64,000 bases of DNA from an uncultured Lachnospiraceae bacterium (GTDB taxonomy: Bacteria; Bacillota; Clostridia; Lachnospirales; Lachnospiraceae). This document shows, in pieces, positions 25,620 to 34,887 of the stretch. The first letter of the stretch is position 1. Every line of letters starts with the position of its first letter. Both the position numbers and the translations under genes were made by a program. The notes below the pieces were generated by a model, which searched no databases, was not told the DNA's origin, and saw only the letters and a list, made by a program, of their open reading frames with translations. Location: contig CAJUJK010000004.1 of assembly GCA_910586705.1 (NCBI GenBank), positions 48,333 to 112,332 of the forward strand. Direction: 5' to 3'.

Positions 25620-26894
25620 ATGGTAAAGAAAGAAATGATTGCCATGCTTTTAGCTGGCGGTCAGGGAAGCAGATTGGGAGTGCTCACATCGAAGGTGGCC
25701 AAGCCTGCGGTGTCCTTCGGAAGTAAGTACAGGATCATAGACTTCCCGCTCAGTAACTGCATTAATTCAGGAGTTGACACGGTTGGCGTGCTGACACAGT
25801 ATCAGCCACTCAGGCTGAATACACATATCGGTATCGGCATACCCTGGGATCTCGACAGGAATATCGGCGGCGTTACGGTTCTGCCTCCTTATGAGAAGAG
25901 CGCAAACAGCGAGTGGTATACCGGCACGGCGAATGCGATATATCAGAATATCGACTACATGGAAACGTTTAATCCTGATTATGTGCTGATCCTTTCGGGG
26001 GATCATATCTATAAGATGGACTACGAAGTGATGCTCGATTTCCATAAGCAGAACGGTGCGGAAGTGACCATTGCGGTTATGCCGGTTCCGATGGAAGAGG
26101 CGAAGCGGTTCGGTATTATGATTACCGATGAAAACCGGAGGATTACGGATTTCGAGGAGAAACCCGCGAACCCGCGCAGCAATCTGGCGTCCATGGGCAT
26201 TTATATCTTTAACTGGAAGACGTTAAAGGAGGCGCTTCTCGCCAATTCGGAACAGCCGGGACTGGACTTTGGTAAACATCTGATTCCTTACTGCCATAAG
26301 AAAGGCGCGCCCCTCTATGCCTATGAGTTTAACGGGTACTGGAAGGATGTGGGAACGCTCCACTCTTTCTGGGAAGCGAATATGGAGCTGATTGACATTG
26401 TGCCCGAGTTTAACCTCTACGAGGAATACTGGAAGATCTACACGAAGAGCGAGATCCTGCCGCCTCAGTACCTGTCCGCGGACAGTGTGGTAGAGAAGAG
26501 TATTATCGGTGAGGGCTGCGAAATCTGTGGACAGGTTTACAATTCCGTGATCGGCTGCGGTGTTACCGTCGGTGCGGGCACGGTGATCCGGGATTCCATC
26601 GTTATGAACCAGACCCAGATCGGTGAAAACTGCGAGCTTTACAAAGCAGTTGTCGCGGAGAACGTAGAGATTCAGGATAATGTAAAACTGGGCGTCGGGG
26701 ATCCTGTTCCCAACGAGACAGACCCGAATATTTACGATCACGAGCTGGTGACGGTGGGCGAGAAGAGTGTGATCCCGAAAGGGGTAAGCGTAGGGAAAAA
26801 TTCGGTGGTATTCGGTGTGACCACGCATGACGACTACCCGGATGCATATCTTCCCAGTGGTAAAACTTTGATTAAGGCAGGTGATAAATCGTGA
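25620..26894 (+). CDS. glgC: Glucose-1-phosphate adenylyltransferase
   Basis: A 424-residue ADP-glucose pyrophosphorylase, the committed step of glycogen synthesis. The nucleotide-binding start is AMLLAGGQGSRLGVLTSKVAKPAVSFG, with IIDFPLSNCINSG, SGDHIYKMDY and FEEKP as further conserved blocks, then a left-handed beta-helix C-terminus (SIIGEGCEICGQVYNSVIGCGVTVGAG). The ATG at 25620 lies 9 bp after AAGAGG, so the GTG at 25611 was rejected. The stop overlaps the glgD start by 4 bp (GTGA), indicating coupling and a heteromeric enzyme. Confidence 0.95.
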   Translation: MVKKEMIAMLLAGGQGSRLGVLTSKVAKPAVSFGSKYRIIDFPLSNCINSGVDTVGVLTQYQPLRLNTHIGIGIPWDLDRNIGGVTVLPPYEKSANSEWYTGTANAIYQNIDYMETFNPDYVLILSGDHIYKMDYEVMLDFHKQNGAEVTIAVMPVPMEEAKRFGIMITDENRRITDFEEKPANPRSNLASMGIYIFNWKTLKEALLANSEQPGLDFGKHLIPYCHKKGAPLYAYEFNGYWKDVGTLHSFWEANMELIDIVPEFNLYEEYWKIYTKSEILPPQYLSADSVVEKSIIGEGCEICGQVYNSVIGCGVTVGAGTVIRDSIVMNQTQIGENCELYKAVVAENVEIQDNVKLGVGDPVPNETDPNIYDHELVTVGEKSVIPKGVSVGKNSVVFGVTTHDDYPDAYLPSGKTLIKAGDKS

Positions 26895-28009
26895 GAGCAA
26901 TCGGAATTATCTTAGCAGGTGGTAATAATCACAGGATCAGACAGCTGACCCAGAAACGTGCGGTCTGTGCGATGCCTATAGCGGGCAGCTACAGAAGTAT
27001 AGACTTTGCACTCAGCAATATGTCCAATTCCCACATCAATAAAGTGGCTGTGCTGACGCAGTATAACGCGGGCAGCCTGAACGAGCACTTAAGTTCGTCC
27101 AAGTGGTGGGATTTCGGACGTAAGCAGGGTGGACTGTTTGTGGAGACGCCTGCGGTGACGGCGGAGAGCAACGCATGGTACAGAGGTACGGCGGATGCGA
27201 TCGCGCAGAATCTGTCTTTCTTAAAGAACAGCCATGAGCCTTATGTAGTGATTGTTTCAGGCGACTGTGTATATAAGATGGATTACAATAAGCTTCTTGA
27301 GTATCATATCGAAAAGAAAGCGGATATCACGGTAGTCTGCAAGGATCTGTCTCCGAACGCCAACGTGGAGCGTTACGGGACGCTGAAGATGAACGAGGAC
27401 AGCCGTATTGAGGAGTTTGAGGAAAAGCCGGTGGTGGCGAAGTCCAACACCATTTCCTGCGGTATCTATGTAGTCAGAAGAAGGATGCTGATCGAGATGA
27501 TCGAGAAGTGCCGGGAAGAGGACCGATACGATTTCGTAAAAGACATCCTGATCCGCTACAAAAACCAGAAGAGAATTTTTGGCTATAAGCTGAAAGACTA
27601 CTGGAGCAATATTGCTACCGTGGAAGATTATTTCAGAACCAACATGGATTTCCTGAAACCGGAAATCAGAGACTACTTTTTCAAGCAATACCCGGATGTT
27701 TATTCCAAAGTGGACGATCTGCCGCCTGCGAAATATAATGTGGGCGCCAAGATTAAAAACAGCCTGATATCCAGCGGCTGTATTGTCAACGGCACGGTTG
27801 AGGATTCCGTGATCTTTAAGGAAACTTATATCGGAAGTAACTGTTATATCAAGAATTCCATCATTTTGAATGATGTGTATATCGGTGATAACACACATAT
27901 TGAAAACTGCATTGTAGAGAGCAGGGGAACGATCCGAGCAAATTCCTACCATAAGGGAGAGGAAGGGATAGAGATTGTGGTGGAACATAATGACAGATAT
28001 TCACTTTGA
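26891..28009 (+). CDS. glgD: GlgD, regulatory subunit of ADP-glucose pyrophosphorylase
   Basis: A 372-residue GlgC paralogue. It keeps the fold (IILAGGNNHRIRQLTQKRAVCAMPIAG, SIDFALSNMSNS, SGDCVYKMDY, FEEKPVV) but alters the nucleotide-binding residues: GGNNHRIRQLT replaces GGQGSRLGVLT, and the SGD-H-I aspartate region is changed to SGDCV. Firmicutes GlgD is usually catalytically weak or inactive and tunes GlgC. Translation starts at GTG 26891, overlapping the glgC stop. A promoter for spoVG begins inside its stop codon. Confidence 0.92.
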   Translation: MRAIGIILAGGNNHRIRQLTQKRAVCAMPIAGSYRSIDFALSNMSNSHINKVAVLTQYNAGSLNEHLSSSKWWDFGRKQGGLFVETPAVTAESNAWYRGTADAIAQNLSFLKNSHEPYVVIVSGDCVYKMDYNKLLEYHIEKKADITVVCKDLSPNANVERYGTLKMNEDSRIEEFEEKPVVAKSNTISCGIYVVRRRMLIEMIEKCREEDRYDFVKDILIRYKNQKRIFGYKLKDYWSNIATVEDYFRTNMDFLKPEIRDYFFKQYPDVYSKVDDLPPAKYNVGAKIKNSLISSGCIVNGTVEDSVIFKETYIGSNCYIKNSIILNDVYIGDNTHIENCIVESRGTIRANSYHKGEEGIEIVVEHNDRYSL

Positions 28010-28034
28010 CCAAACGGCTGATTTGTGTTATGAT
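28006..28034 (+). promoter_or_regulatory. spoVG promoter overlapping the glgD stop
   Basis: TTGACC (28006-28011) and TATGAT (28029-28034), 17 bp apart. The resulting leader to spoVG is about 180 nt; it holds an ACCGGT/ACCGGT hairpin shortly before the ribosome binding site and no gene. Confidence 0.72.
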
Positions 28035-28220
28035 AGGCAGGATATGTGTTGACAGGGATGAGGGGTGATTGCTAAGAAGGTGTAAGTTGTCTGTAACAGG
28101 GGCATAATTTAGTTTAAATTTATTACAAGCTACGTGGCTTGATGAGTATGACTTGTGTAGAAAGCTTGTGAAAACCGGTAGATTCCGAACCGGTATCATA
28201 TGATAAGGAGGCTGAGCTTC

Positions 28221-28493
28221 ATGAGAATTACTGATGTCCGCGTGCGTAAAATGACTCAAGACAGCAAGATGAAGGCAATCGTCTCGATCACGATTGACGA
28301 TGAATTCGTAGTTCATGACATTAAAGTAATTGAAGGCGAAAAAGGTCTGTTCATAGCTATGCCGAGTAAGAAGGCGTCGGACGGCGAGTACCGCGATATT
28401 GCGCATCCGATCAATTCTGAGACCCGGGACAGAATCCAGAGAATTATTCTGGAAAGCTATGAGAAGGCGCTTTTAGAACCGAATAGTGAGTAA
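28221..28493 (+). CDS. spoVG: SpoVG, RNA/DNA-binding regulator
   Basis: A 90-residue SpoVG. MRITDVRVRKMTQDSKMKAIVSITIDDEFVVHDIKVIEGEKGLFIAMPSKK is the highly conserved core. The protein binds nucleic acid and affects septation, sporulation and envelope genes in Firmicutes. ATG 28221 sits behind AAGGAGG at 28205-28211. It is monocistronic, with a strong terminator 18 nt after the stop. Its presence supports a Firmicutes assignment. Confidence 0.96.
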   Translation: MRITDVRVRKMTQDSKMKAIVSITIDDEFVVHDIKVIEGEKGLFIAMPSKKASDGEYRDIAHPINSETRDRIQRIILESYEKALLEPNSE

Positions 28494-28510
28494 ACGTATG
28501 GTGCGATAGG

Positions 28511-28536
28511 AAAAGGACGCGAAGGCGTCCTTTTCT
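28511..28536 (+). terminator. spoVG terminator
   Basis: AAAAGGACGC (28511-28520) pairs with GCGTCCTTTT (28525-28534) around GAAG, followed by TTTTCTTG. The stem's own A and T arms make the oligo-T run. Confidence 0.9.
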
Positions 28537-28613
28537 TGTGCAGGAGTCCTCTAAATTTCAATAGACTTTGCACTTTTGTTATGATATACTGACTCTGACC
28601 ATATAACCCAAGC

Positions 28614-28656
28614 AAAAAGCAACCATTCACATTGGCAGGTTCGGCTGCTTTTTTTG
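28614..28656 (+). terminator. Terminator-like hairpin in the pth leader
   Basis: AAAAAGCA pairs with TGCTTTTT around a mismatch and a CC/GG extension, and a T7 run follows. It lies about 30 bp before pth and after a possible promoter (TATGAT near 28580). It could attenuate pth-mfd or simply end transcription from upstream. Confidence 0.6.
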
Positions 28657-28685
28657 ATGTCTGAAATTATAGAATCGAGGCTGAT

Positions 28686-29300
28686 ATGTATATTATTGTA
28701 GGATTGGGAAATCCGGAGAAAAAATATGTGAATACGAGACACAACATCGGCTTCGATGTGATCGACGCGATCGCGGAGAAGAACGATATTGTGATGGGCG
28801 AAAAAAAGCATAAGGCGCTGATCGGCAAGGGAATCGTCGCGGGACAGAAAGCGGTTCTCGTCAAGCCGCTCACTTACATGAATTTGAGTGGTGAGAGCGT
28901 CCGAAGCGTCATAGACTTTTATAAGGTGGACGAGAAGAGTGGGCTGATTGTGATTTCGGACGACGTGAGCCTTGACATGGGGCAGATCCGCATCCGCAAG
29001 CGGGGCAGCGACGGGGGACACAACGGTCTGAAAAATATTATCATGCATCTGGGGCACGACGAGTTTATCCGGGTGCGGATGGGTGTGGGGGAAAAACCGC
29101 CCCGGATGGATCTGGCGGATTATGTGCTGGGGCACTTTTCCATGGAGGAGCGGGAAGTGATGAATGAGGGTGCGAGAACCGCGACGCTGGCAATAGAGAA
29201 GGTGATCACGGAGGGACCCGATGCGGCTATGAACAAATATAATGCGCGAAAACGCCCGCCCCGGGAAGAGGAAAATATGGTCGGCAGACAAGGAGGCTGA
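28686..29300 (+). CDS. pth: Peptidyl-tRNA hydrolase
   Basis: A 204-residue enzyme that releases tRNA from stalled peptidyl-tRNA. The family start MYIIVGLGNPEKKYVNTRHNIGFDVID carries the catalytic H19-region His of TRHN, and KPLTYMNLSGESV, DDVSLDMGQIRIRKRGSDGGHNGLKN and RVRMGVG follow. The last ~15 residues (RPPREEENMVGRQGG) are extra. Mfd starts 10 bp later, and its ribosome binding site AAGGAGG lies at the pth stop, so the two are co-expressed, the classic Firmicutes pair. Confidence 0.95.
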   Translation: MYIIVGLGNPEKKYVNTRHNIGFDVIDAIAEKNDIVMGEKKHKALIGKGIVAGQKAVLVKPLTYMNLSGESVRSVIDFYKVDEKSGLIVISDDVSLDMGQIRIRKRGSDGGHNGLKNIIMHLGHDEFIRVRMGVGEKPPRMDLADYVLGHFSMEEREVMNEGARTATLAIEKVITEGPDAAMNKYNARKRPPREEENMVGRQGG

Positions 29301-29309
29301 GAGGTTTGC

Positions 29310-32300
29310 ATGAGAGCATTACTTGCCCCGCTTTCGGAGCTGGGGGAATATGAAGAGATACGGGAGCTGCTTGCGAGAGGAAAGACTTCCGCGGCACTGA
29401 GCGGCTGTGCGGATTCCCAGAAACTGCATATGATTTACGGTCTGGGCGAGGGATTTCGTCGGAAGCTGATTATTACTTTTAACGATTTGCGGGCAAAAGA
29501 ATTGTACGAGGACTATCAGTTTTATGATAGAAATGTCATGTTATATCCGGCAAAGGATCTGATTTTCTTTCAGGCGGACATTCACGGCAATCAGCTCACC
29601 AAAGAGCGGATCAAGGTTTTCCGAAGAATGGCGGAAGGTGTGCCGCTTACTGTCGTTACCACCTTTGACGCGCTGATGGCGCCGCAGGTGTCCTTGGAGG
29701 AATGGAGTAAGCATGTCATTTCCATAGACAGGCAGTCGTCCGTAGAGGAACATGAGCTGGCAGCCACCTTGTCGGGGCTTGGCTATGAGAGATGCGATCA
29801 GGTGGAGGAGCCGGGACAGTTCAGCATCCGGGGCGGCATTGTGGATATTTTTGACCTGACGGAGGAAAATCCTTACAGGATCGAGCTGTGGGGGGATGAG
29901 GTGGAGTCGATCCGCAGCTTTGACGTTCTGAGCCAGCGTTCCATTGAGAAGCTGGAGGCGGTATCCATCTATCCGGCAACGGAACTGATTCTGTCGAAGG
30001 AGGAGCTTTCCGCGGGTCTGAAAAAGATTCAGAAAGAGGCGAAAAAGCAGGCGGAAACGCTCAGAAAGCAGATGAAGACCGAGGAGGCGCACCGGATCGA
30101 GGTACAGAACCGGGAGCTGACGGAGACGCTTACGGAGCTTGGCATTTCTTATAACGCGATCAATCTGGACAGTTATGTGCGTTACTTTTACCCGGAATTG
30201 TCGTCCTTTGCGGACTGTTTTGCGGGGGCGGAGTCGTGCGTTTTTCTGGATGAGCCGCTGCGCATTAAGGAGCACGTGGACGCGGTGGAACTGGAATTTC
30301 GGGAGAGCATGGCGCACCGCGCCGAGAAAGGGTATATTCTGCCGGGGCAGATGGACATCCTGTTTCCGGCGCTGACGGTGGCAGCAGGACTGGAAAACCG
30401 CCGTGTGGTGAGCCTTTCTTCCATGGAGGGGAAAAATCCGCTTATAAAGGCGGGGCACAAATTTGCGGTGCAGGCGCGAAGCCTTCCCTCCTACAATAAC
30501 AGCTTTGAGTCGCTGGTGAAGGATTTAAAAAATTATAAGAAAAAGGGCTACCGCATTCTGCTGCTTTCCGGGTCGAGAACCCGCGCCAAGAGGCTGGCGG
30601 AGGATCTGCGGGATCAGGAGCTGAACGCTTTTTACACGGAAGACCCCATGCGCGAGGTGCAGCCGGGGGAAGTGATGACGGCTTACGGAAGGGTCCGCAA
30701 AGGATTTGAATATCCGCTTCTGCAGTTTATGGTCATTGCGGAGAGCGATATTTTTGGCGCGCAGAAAAAGAAGAAGAGAAAGAAAAAGGTTTATGAAGGA
30801 CAGAAGATCAACGACTTTAATGACCTCAAAGTAGGCGATTATGTGGTGCACGAGAGCCACGGTCTGGGGATTTATCAGGGCATTGAGAAGGTGGAAGTGG
30901 AGCATGTGGTGAAGGACTACATGAAGATTTCCTACCGGGACGGCGGCGTCCTCTATGTGCTGGCGACAGGGCTTGACGTGATCCAGAAATACGCTTCGGC
31001 GGACGGCGGTACGAAACCAAAGCTGAATAAGCTGGGGACGCAGGAGTGGACCAGAACCAAATCCAAGGTGCGCACGGCGGTGGAGGAGATCGCCGGGGAT
31101 CTGGTGGAGCTTTACGCCGCCAGACAGAATGGAAAGGGCTACCATTACGGTGCAGACACGGTCTGGCAGCGGGAGTTTGAGGAGATGTTTCCCTTTGAGG
31201 AGACGGAGGATCAGGTGCTTGCCATCGCCGCCACCAAGGAGGACATGGAGAGCGAGAAAATCATGGACCGCCTGATCTGCGGCGACGTGGGTTACGGAAA
31301 GACGGAGATCGCCATCCGCGCGGCGTTTAAGGCGGTGCAGGAGAACAAACAGGTGGTTTATCTCGTGCCCACCACCATTCTGGCACAGCAGCATTACCAT
31401 ACCTTTGTGCAGAGAATGAAAGATTTTCCCGTGCGGATTGACCTGCTTTCCCGGTTCCGCACGGCTGCGGAGCAGAAAAAGACGATCACGGATTTGAAGA
31501 AGGGCATGGTGGATATCGTGATCGGCACCCACCGCGTATTGTCAGCGGATGTGGAATACAAAGATCTGGGGCTTCTGATCATCGACGAGGAACAGCGTTT
31601 CGGTGTGGCGCATAAAGAAAAAATCAAGAAAATGAAGGAAAATGTGGATGTGCTGACGCTGACGGCGACGCCGATCCCGAGAACGCTCCACATGAGTCTG
31701 GTGGGTATCCGGGACATGAGCGTGCTGGAGGAGGCGCCCGAGGACAGACTGCCGATCCAGACCTTTGTCTGCGAGTACAACGAGGAGATGGTCAGGGAGG
31801 CGATCGTCCGGGAACTTGCCAGAGAGGGACAGGTTTATTACGTCTACAACAGAGTCAACAATATCGCGGATGTGGCGGCGGCGATCAGCGATCTCGTGCC
31901 GGAGGCGAATGTGGCATTCGCCCACGGGCAGATGAAAGAGTCGGAACTGGAGCGGATCATGTTTGATTTCGTAAACGGGGAGATCGACGTGCTGGTGTCC
32001 ACCACCATCATTGAGACAGGGCTGGACATTTCCAACGTAAATACCATGATTATCCACGATTCCGATCAGATGGGACTGTCCCAGCTCTATCAGCTGCGTG
32101 GACGCGTGGGGCGTTCCAATCGGACTGCTTACGCTTTCCTTATGTACAAGCGGGATAAGGTGCTTAAAGAAGTGGCGGAAAAGAGGCTTGAGGCGATCCG
32201 GGAGTTTACGGAGCTTGGCAGCGGCTTTAAGATTGCCATGCGCGATCTGGAAATCCGCGGCGCGGGCAGCCTGCTCGGAAAAAGCCAGCACGGTCATATG

Positions 32301-32861
32301 CAGGCGGTGGGGTACGACCTCTACTGCAAAATGCTAAACGAGGCGGTCAAGACGAAGAAGGGCATTTCCGTGATCGAGGATTTCAACACCCTTGTGGATC
32401 TGGATGTGGACGCTTACATTCCGCCGGAATACATTGTGAACGAAGTGCAGAAGCTGGATATCTATAAGCGGATTGCGGGCATTGAGAACGAGCGGGAGTG
32501 CGACGATATGCGGGAAGAACTGCTTGACCGATTTGGTCAAATTCCAAAATCGGTGGGGAATCTTCTGCGGATCGCGCTGATCCGTTCCCACGCCCACAGA
32601 CTTTATATGCCGGAGGTGAAGGGGAAGAATGAGCGGATCAGTTTTATGCTTCGCCCTGACGCACCGATCCGGGTGGAAAATATTCCGCTGCTCATAAGCG
32701 ATTACGGCGGACGGCTGCGGTTTGACCCGAAGGGCGATCCCACCTTTTATCTCCATTACAGAAAGTGCGGGGTGATCGAGAAGGATGAGGAGACATTGCT
32801 TATGCTGACGGGGGAGGCGCTTACGAAGATGGAGGAACTGCTGCTTGCCGGGGCGGGCTGA
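29310..32861 (+). CDS. mfd: Transcription-repair coupling factor
   Basis: A full-length 1183-residue Mfd, which removes stalled RNA polymerase and recruits UvrA. The UvrB-like N-terminus includes QVEEPGQFSIRGGIVDIFDLT. A lysine-rich linker leads to the polymerase-interacting domain (DLKVGDYVVHESHGLGIYQGI...). The motor has Walker A GDVGYGKTE, motif II DEEQRFGV, LTATPIPRTLHMSL and the helicase motif QLRGRVGRSNRTAYAF. A C-terminal TRCF domain follows. ATG 29310 is behind the site at the pth end. Confidence 0.97.
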   Translation: MRALLAPLSELGEYEEIRELLARGKTSAALSGCADSQKLHMIYGLGEGFRRKLIITFNDLRAKELYEDYQFYDRNVMLYPAKDLIFFQADIHGNQLTKERIKVFRRMAEGVPLTVVTTFDALMAPQVSLEEWSKHVISIDRQSSVEEHELAATLSGLGYERCDQVEEPGQFSIRGGIVDIFDLTEENPYRIELWGDEVESIRSFDVLSQRSIEKLEAVSIYPATELILSKEELSAGLKKIQKEAKKQAETLRKQMKTEEAHRIEVQNRELTETLTELGISYNAINLDSYVRYFYPELSSFADCFAGAESCVFLDEPLRIKEHVDAVELEFRESMAHRAEKGYILPGQMDILFPALTVAAGLENRRVVSLSSMEGKNPLIKAGHKFAVQARSLPSYNNSFESLVKDLKNYKKKGYRILLLSGSRTRAKRLAEDLRDQELNAFYTEDPMREVQPGEVMTAYGRVRKGFEYPLLQFMVIAESDIFGAQKKKKRKKKVYEGQKINDFNDLKVGDYVVHESHGLGIYQGIEKVEVEHVVKDYMKISYRDGGVLYVLATGLDVIQKYASADGGTKPKLNKLGTQEWTRTKSKVRTAVEEIAGDLVELYAARQNGKGYHYGADTVWQREFEEMFPFEETEDQVLAIAATKEDMESEKIMDRLICGDVGYGKTEIAIRAAFKAVQENKQVVYLVPTTILAQQHYHTFVQRMKDFPVRIDLLSRFRTAAEQKKTITDLKKGMVDIVIGTHRVLSADVEYKDLGLLIIDEEQRFGVAHKEKIKKMKENVDVLTLTATPIPRTLHMSLVGIRDMSVLEEAPEDRLPIQTFVCEYNEEMVREAIVRELAREGQVYYVYNRVNNIADVAAAISDLVPEANVAFAHGQMKESELERIMFDFVNGEIDVLVSTTIIETGLDISNVNTMIIHDSDQMGLSQLYQLRGRVGRSNRTAYAFLMYKRDKVLKEVAEKRLEAIREFTELGSGFKIAMRDLEIRGAGSLLGKSQHGHMQAVGYDLYCKMLNEAVKTKKGISVIEDFNTLVDLDVDAYIPPEYIVNEVQKLDIYKRIAGIENERECDDMREELLDRFGQIPKSVGNLLRIALIRSHAHRLYMPEVKGKNERISFMLRPDAPIRVENIPLLISDYGGRLRFDPKGDPTFYLHYRKCGVIEKDEETLLMLTGEALTKMEELLLAGAG

Positions 32862-32913
32862 TGTTGGGAAAGGGTGGTTTGGGAACAGAATACTGGTATT
32901 GTATGTGAGGGGA

Positions 32914-32941
32914 AAATGGGGCAGAGAAATCTGTCCCATTT
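32914..32941 (+). terminator. Hairpin after mfd
   Basis: AAATGGGGCAGA (32914-32925) pairs with TCTGTCCCATTT (32930-32941), one G:T pair, loop GAAA. There is no long T-run, so termination is likely but weaker than for spoVG. Confidence 0.6.
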
Positions 32942-32986
32942 GCAGGTTATTAAAAAAATTTTTCTTAATGAATTTTGTTTAAAAAA

Positions 32987-33014
32987 TGAACCTCACGCAA
33001 TTAGATGACGAATA
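32987..33014 (+). promoter_or_regulatory. ECF-type promoter ahead of the sigma factor operon
   Basis: TGAACC (32987-32992) and CGAATA (33009-33014) are separated by 16 bp, the same layout as the TGAAAC-N16-CGTA promoters of group-IV sigma factors. This suggests that the sigma factor at 33044 drives its own operon. Confidence 0.6.
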
Positions 33015-33043
33015 TAAGGTGAACAGGCAGGGGAGGTGAGGCG

Positions 33044-33568
33044 GTGAACGCAGAGGAAATAGAAAAATGTATAGATGGTTTCGGCAAGGACGTATATAGA
33101 TTCTGCCTGAAGCTCTGTATGGACAAATCAGACGCCGAAGACTTGTACCAGCAGACTTTTCTCAAAGCGCTGGAGACGGAGTGGACCCTGGACTGGGAGA
33201 AAAACCCGAGGGCGCTGTTCTTTTCTTTCGCCTATCATATCTGGAAAAGCGACAGAAGAAAAAGTGCCCGCCGAAATAGGATCGCGCCTTGCAGTAATAT
33301 GGACGGGGAGATGGAGTCGGTTATACAGTCTGAAGGAGACGTGGAAGAAGGTTATCTTCAGAAAGAACTGGTCGTGCAGGTGCGCCGGATCATACAGACG
33401 CTCCCGGAAAAATTCCAAGTGCCGCTGTATTTATTTTACCTTTCCGAGTGCTCCGTGGAGCAGATAGCGGCTATCATTAAGAAGCCGCCCGGCACTGTGA
33501 AAAGCCGGTTGTTTAAGGGAAGAAGCTTAATGAAACAAAGATTGGAGGAAGCAGGTTATGGGAGATAA
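33044..33568 (+). CDS. ECF (group IV) RNA polymerase sigma factor
   Basis: A 174-residue extracytoplasmic-function sigma factor. Region 2 is FGKDVYRFCLKLCMDKSDAEDLYQQTFLKALE..., with the usual DAEDLxQxTFxKA pattern. A ~30-residue basic linker follows and region 4 is LPEKFQVPLYLFYLSECSVEQIAAIIKKPPGTVKSRLFKGR, with a helix-turn-helix. Translation starts at GTG 33044 behind GGGGAGGTGAGG. The likely anti-sigma gene overlaps its end by 11 bp. The signal is unknown. Confidence 0.9.
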   Translation: MNAEEIEKCIDGFGKDVYRFCLKLCMDKSDAEDLYQQTFLKALETEWTLDWEKNPRALFFSFAYHIWKSDRRKSARRNRIAPCSNMDGEMESVIQSEGDVEEGYLQKELVVQVRRIIQTLPEKFQVPLYLFYLSECSVEQIAAIIKKPPGTVKSRLFKGRSLMKQRLEEAGYGR

Positions 33569-33935
33569 TCGTTCTGATGTGGAAATAGAAAAACTGATCC
33601 GGGCTTCTTTGAAAATGACGGATGTGCCGTCCCCGGAACTGAATCGGAAACTCAAAGCAGCTCTGTATCAGCAGGAAGCTGTGCTTCAGAAACGGCCTGT
33701 CGTGCATAAATTATCACTCTGGTATCTGCCGATGGTGTTCAATCTGATCCTGTTTTCTCTGCTGGCAGTTCTGGCGCTGATTGTGATCGAAAATATTTAT
33801 TTATCTTATTTCGCCGCCGGCGCGTGCTTCTATATTGGTCTGTTGGGAGTTCTGCTTACCGTAGTAGGCTTAAAAAGAGCAGACATAAAAGAGGAAATTA
33901 CGATCCGCGTTGAGAAGAGAGGTGTACTGGCATGA
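33558..33935 (+). CDS. Probable membrane anti-sigma factor
   Basis: A 125-residue protein with a soluble N-terminal helical part (EIEKLIRASLKMTDVPSPELNRKLKAAL), two hydrophobic helices (about 59-80 and 86-104) and a short cytoplasmic tail. It overlaps the ECF sigma gene by 11 bp. A soluble domain before membrane helices is the expected layout of an anti-sigma factor that holds the sigma factor at the membrane. There is no classical zinc-binding HxxxCxxC anti-sigma motif, so the call rests on context. Confidence 0.6.
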   Translation: MGDNRSDVEIEKLIRASLKMTDVPSPELNRKLKAALYQQEAVLQKRPVVHKLSLWYLPMVFNLILFSLLAVLALIVIENIYLSYFAAGACFYIGLLGVLLTVVGLKRADIKEEITIRVEKRGVLA

Positions 33936-34819
33936 ACTATGTAAAAAAGAATAAATTTGTGCTTTATATTGGTATTTTGGCTATTATAATGCTGATTTTT
34001 TTGCGGTTTGGTTTGTATTTTATAAAAAGTGATGGTTTTAACGGTCTTTCCATGTTGTATCCGGCAATGATTCTCTGCTCCATTTTTTTTGCACTGTGTA
34101 CTTCCACTTTTTTTGCGGCGTGGGTGTATCAGGACTGCAAAAGGAGGGGAGACGACCCGGTAGTGTGGGCGGTTGTAGTGTTTGCGGTCTCGCCTTTCAT
34201 CGGACTGCTGATCTACTTTTTGCGGCGGTCGGAAGTGAAAACGGTATGTCCGGCTTGCGGACATCGAATTTCGGTAACCGCAAACTATTGTGAAGCATGT
34301 GGAACAAAGATTGAAAAGGAGGAGGATCAAATGATGGCAAAACAGGGAACACATCACTTGACATTTATATTGTGCAGTATTGTGAGTATGGCGCTTATGC
34401 TCGTATGCCTGACAGGATTTATCGTCAGCGCGGCTTCGGGTAGCGGTATCAACACAGACGTTGCTTCCGGCGACCGGGTGTGGAACATGGGTGTGATTCT
34501 GGATTACGGAACGTATCGGAACGGCGTCTGGAAGCTGCATGTTAAAAGCGCCAGCGACGGGTTTGTGAAAGAAAAGAGAATGACGGTCACGGATGCGGAC
34601 ACCCAGACGCTCTACGCGGATATTTCCTGCGGCACGGTGCCGGAGGGAGCAACGCTTATCCTGTGGCTGGTGCAGGAAGACGTGGTGAAATCCGTTGACG
34701 TGACGAATCTTTCGGAACCACTGGCATATCCCTTAAATGAATTTGAGAATGGAAAAGTCCATGTCAGACTGCAGATCAACGGCGTGGAAGATACGGACTC
34801 GGAAATTTATATCCAATAG
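33932..34819 (+). CDS. Membrane protein with a zinc ribbon and an extracellular beta domain, ECF operon
   Basis: A 295-residue protein overlapping the preceding gene by 4 bp. Three membrane helices (about 10-30, 42-66, 78-97) are followed by a zinc ribbon CPACG...NYCEACG (106-123), a fourth helix (144-168) and a ~125-residue extracellular part rich in beta strands (residues 170-295). The role is unknown; it may be the sensor or the output of the sigma switch. A similar pairing of zinc ribbon and membrane helices is common in Firmicutes, but I recognise no named family for the whole. Confidence 0.6.
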   Translation: MNYVKKNKFVLYIGILAIIMLIFLRFGLYFIKSDGFNGLSMLYPAMILCSIFFALCTSTFFAAWVYQDCKRRGDDPVVWAVVVFAVSPFIGLLIYFLRRSEVKTVCPACGHRISVTANYCEACGTKIEKEEDQMMAKQGTHHLTFILCSIVSMALMLVCLTGFIVSAASGSGINTDVASGDRVWNMGVILDYGTYRNGVWKLHVKSASDGFVKEKRMTVTDADTQTLYADISCGTVPEGATLILWLVQEDVVKSVDVTNLSEPLAYPLNEFENGKVHVRLQINGVEDTDSEIYIQ

Positions 34820-34887
34820 AAAAAAAGGTGCCCGCTTAAGACCGCTGTGTGATATGATAATAGCAAAAAACTGAGGAGGAACCTACT

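Noticed and set aside
33558..33935. Zinc-binding anti-sigma factor
   Set aside because: No HxxxCxxC motif; kept as a probable anti-sigma from context only.
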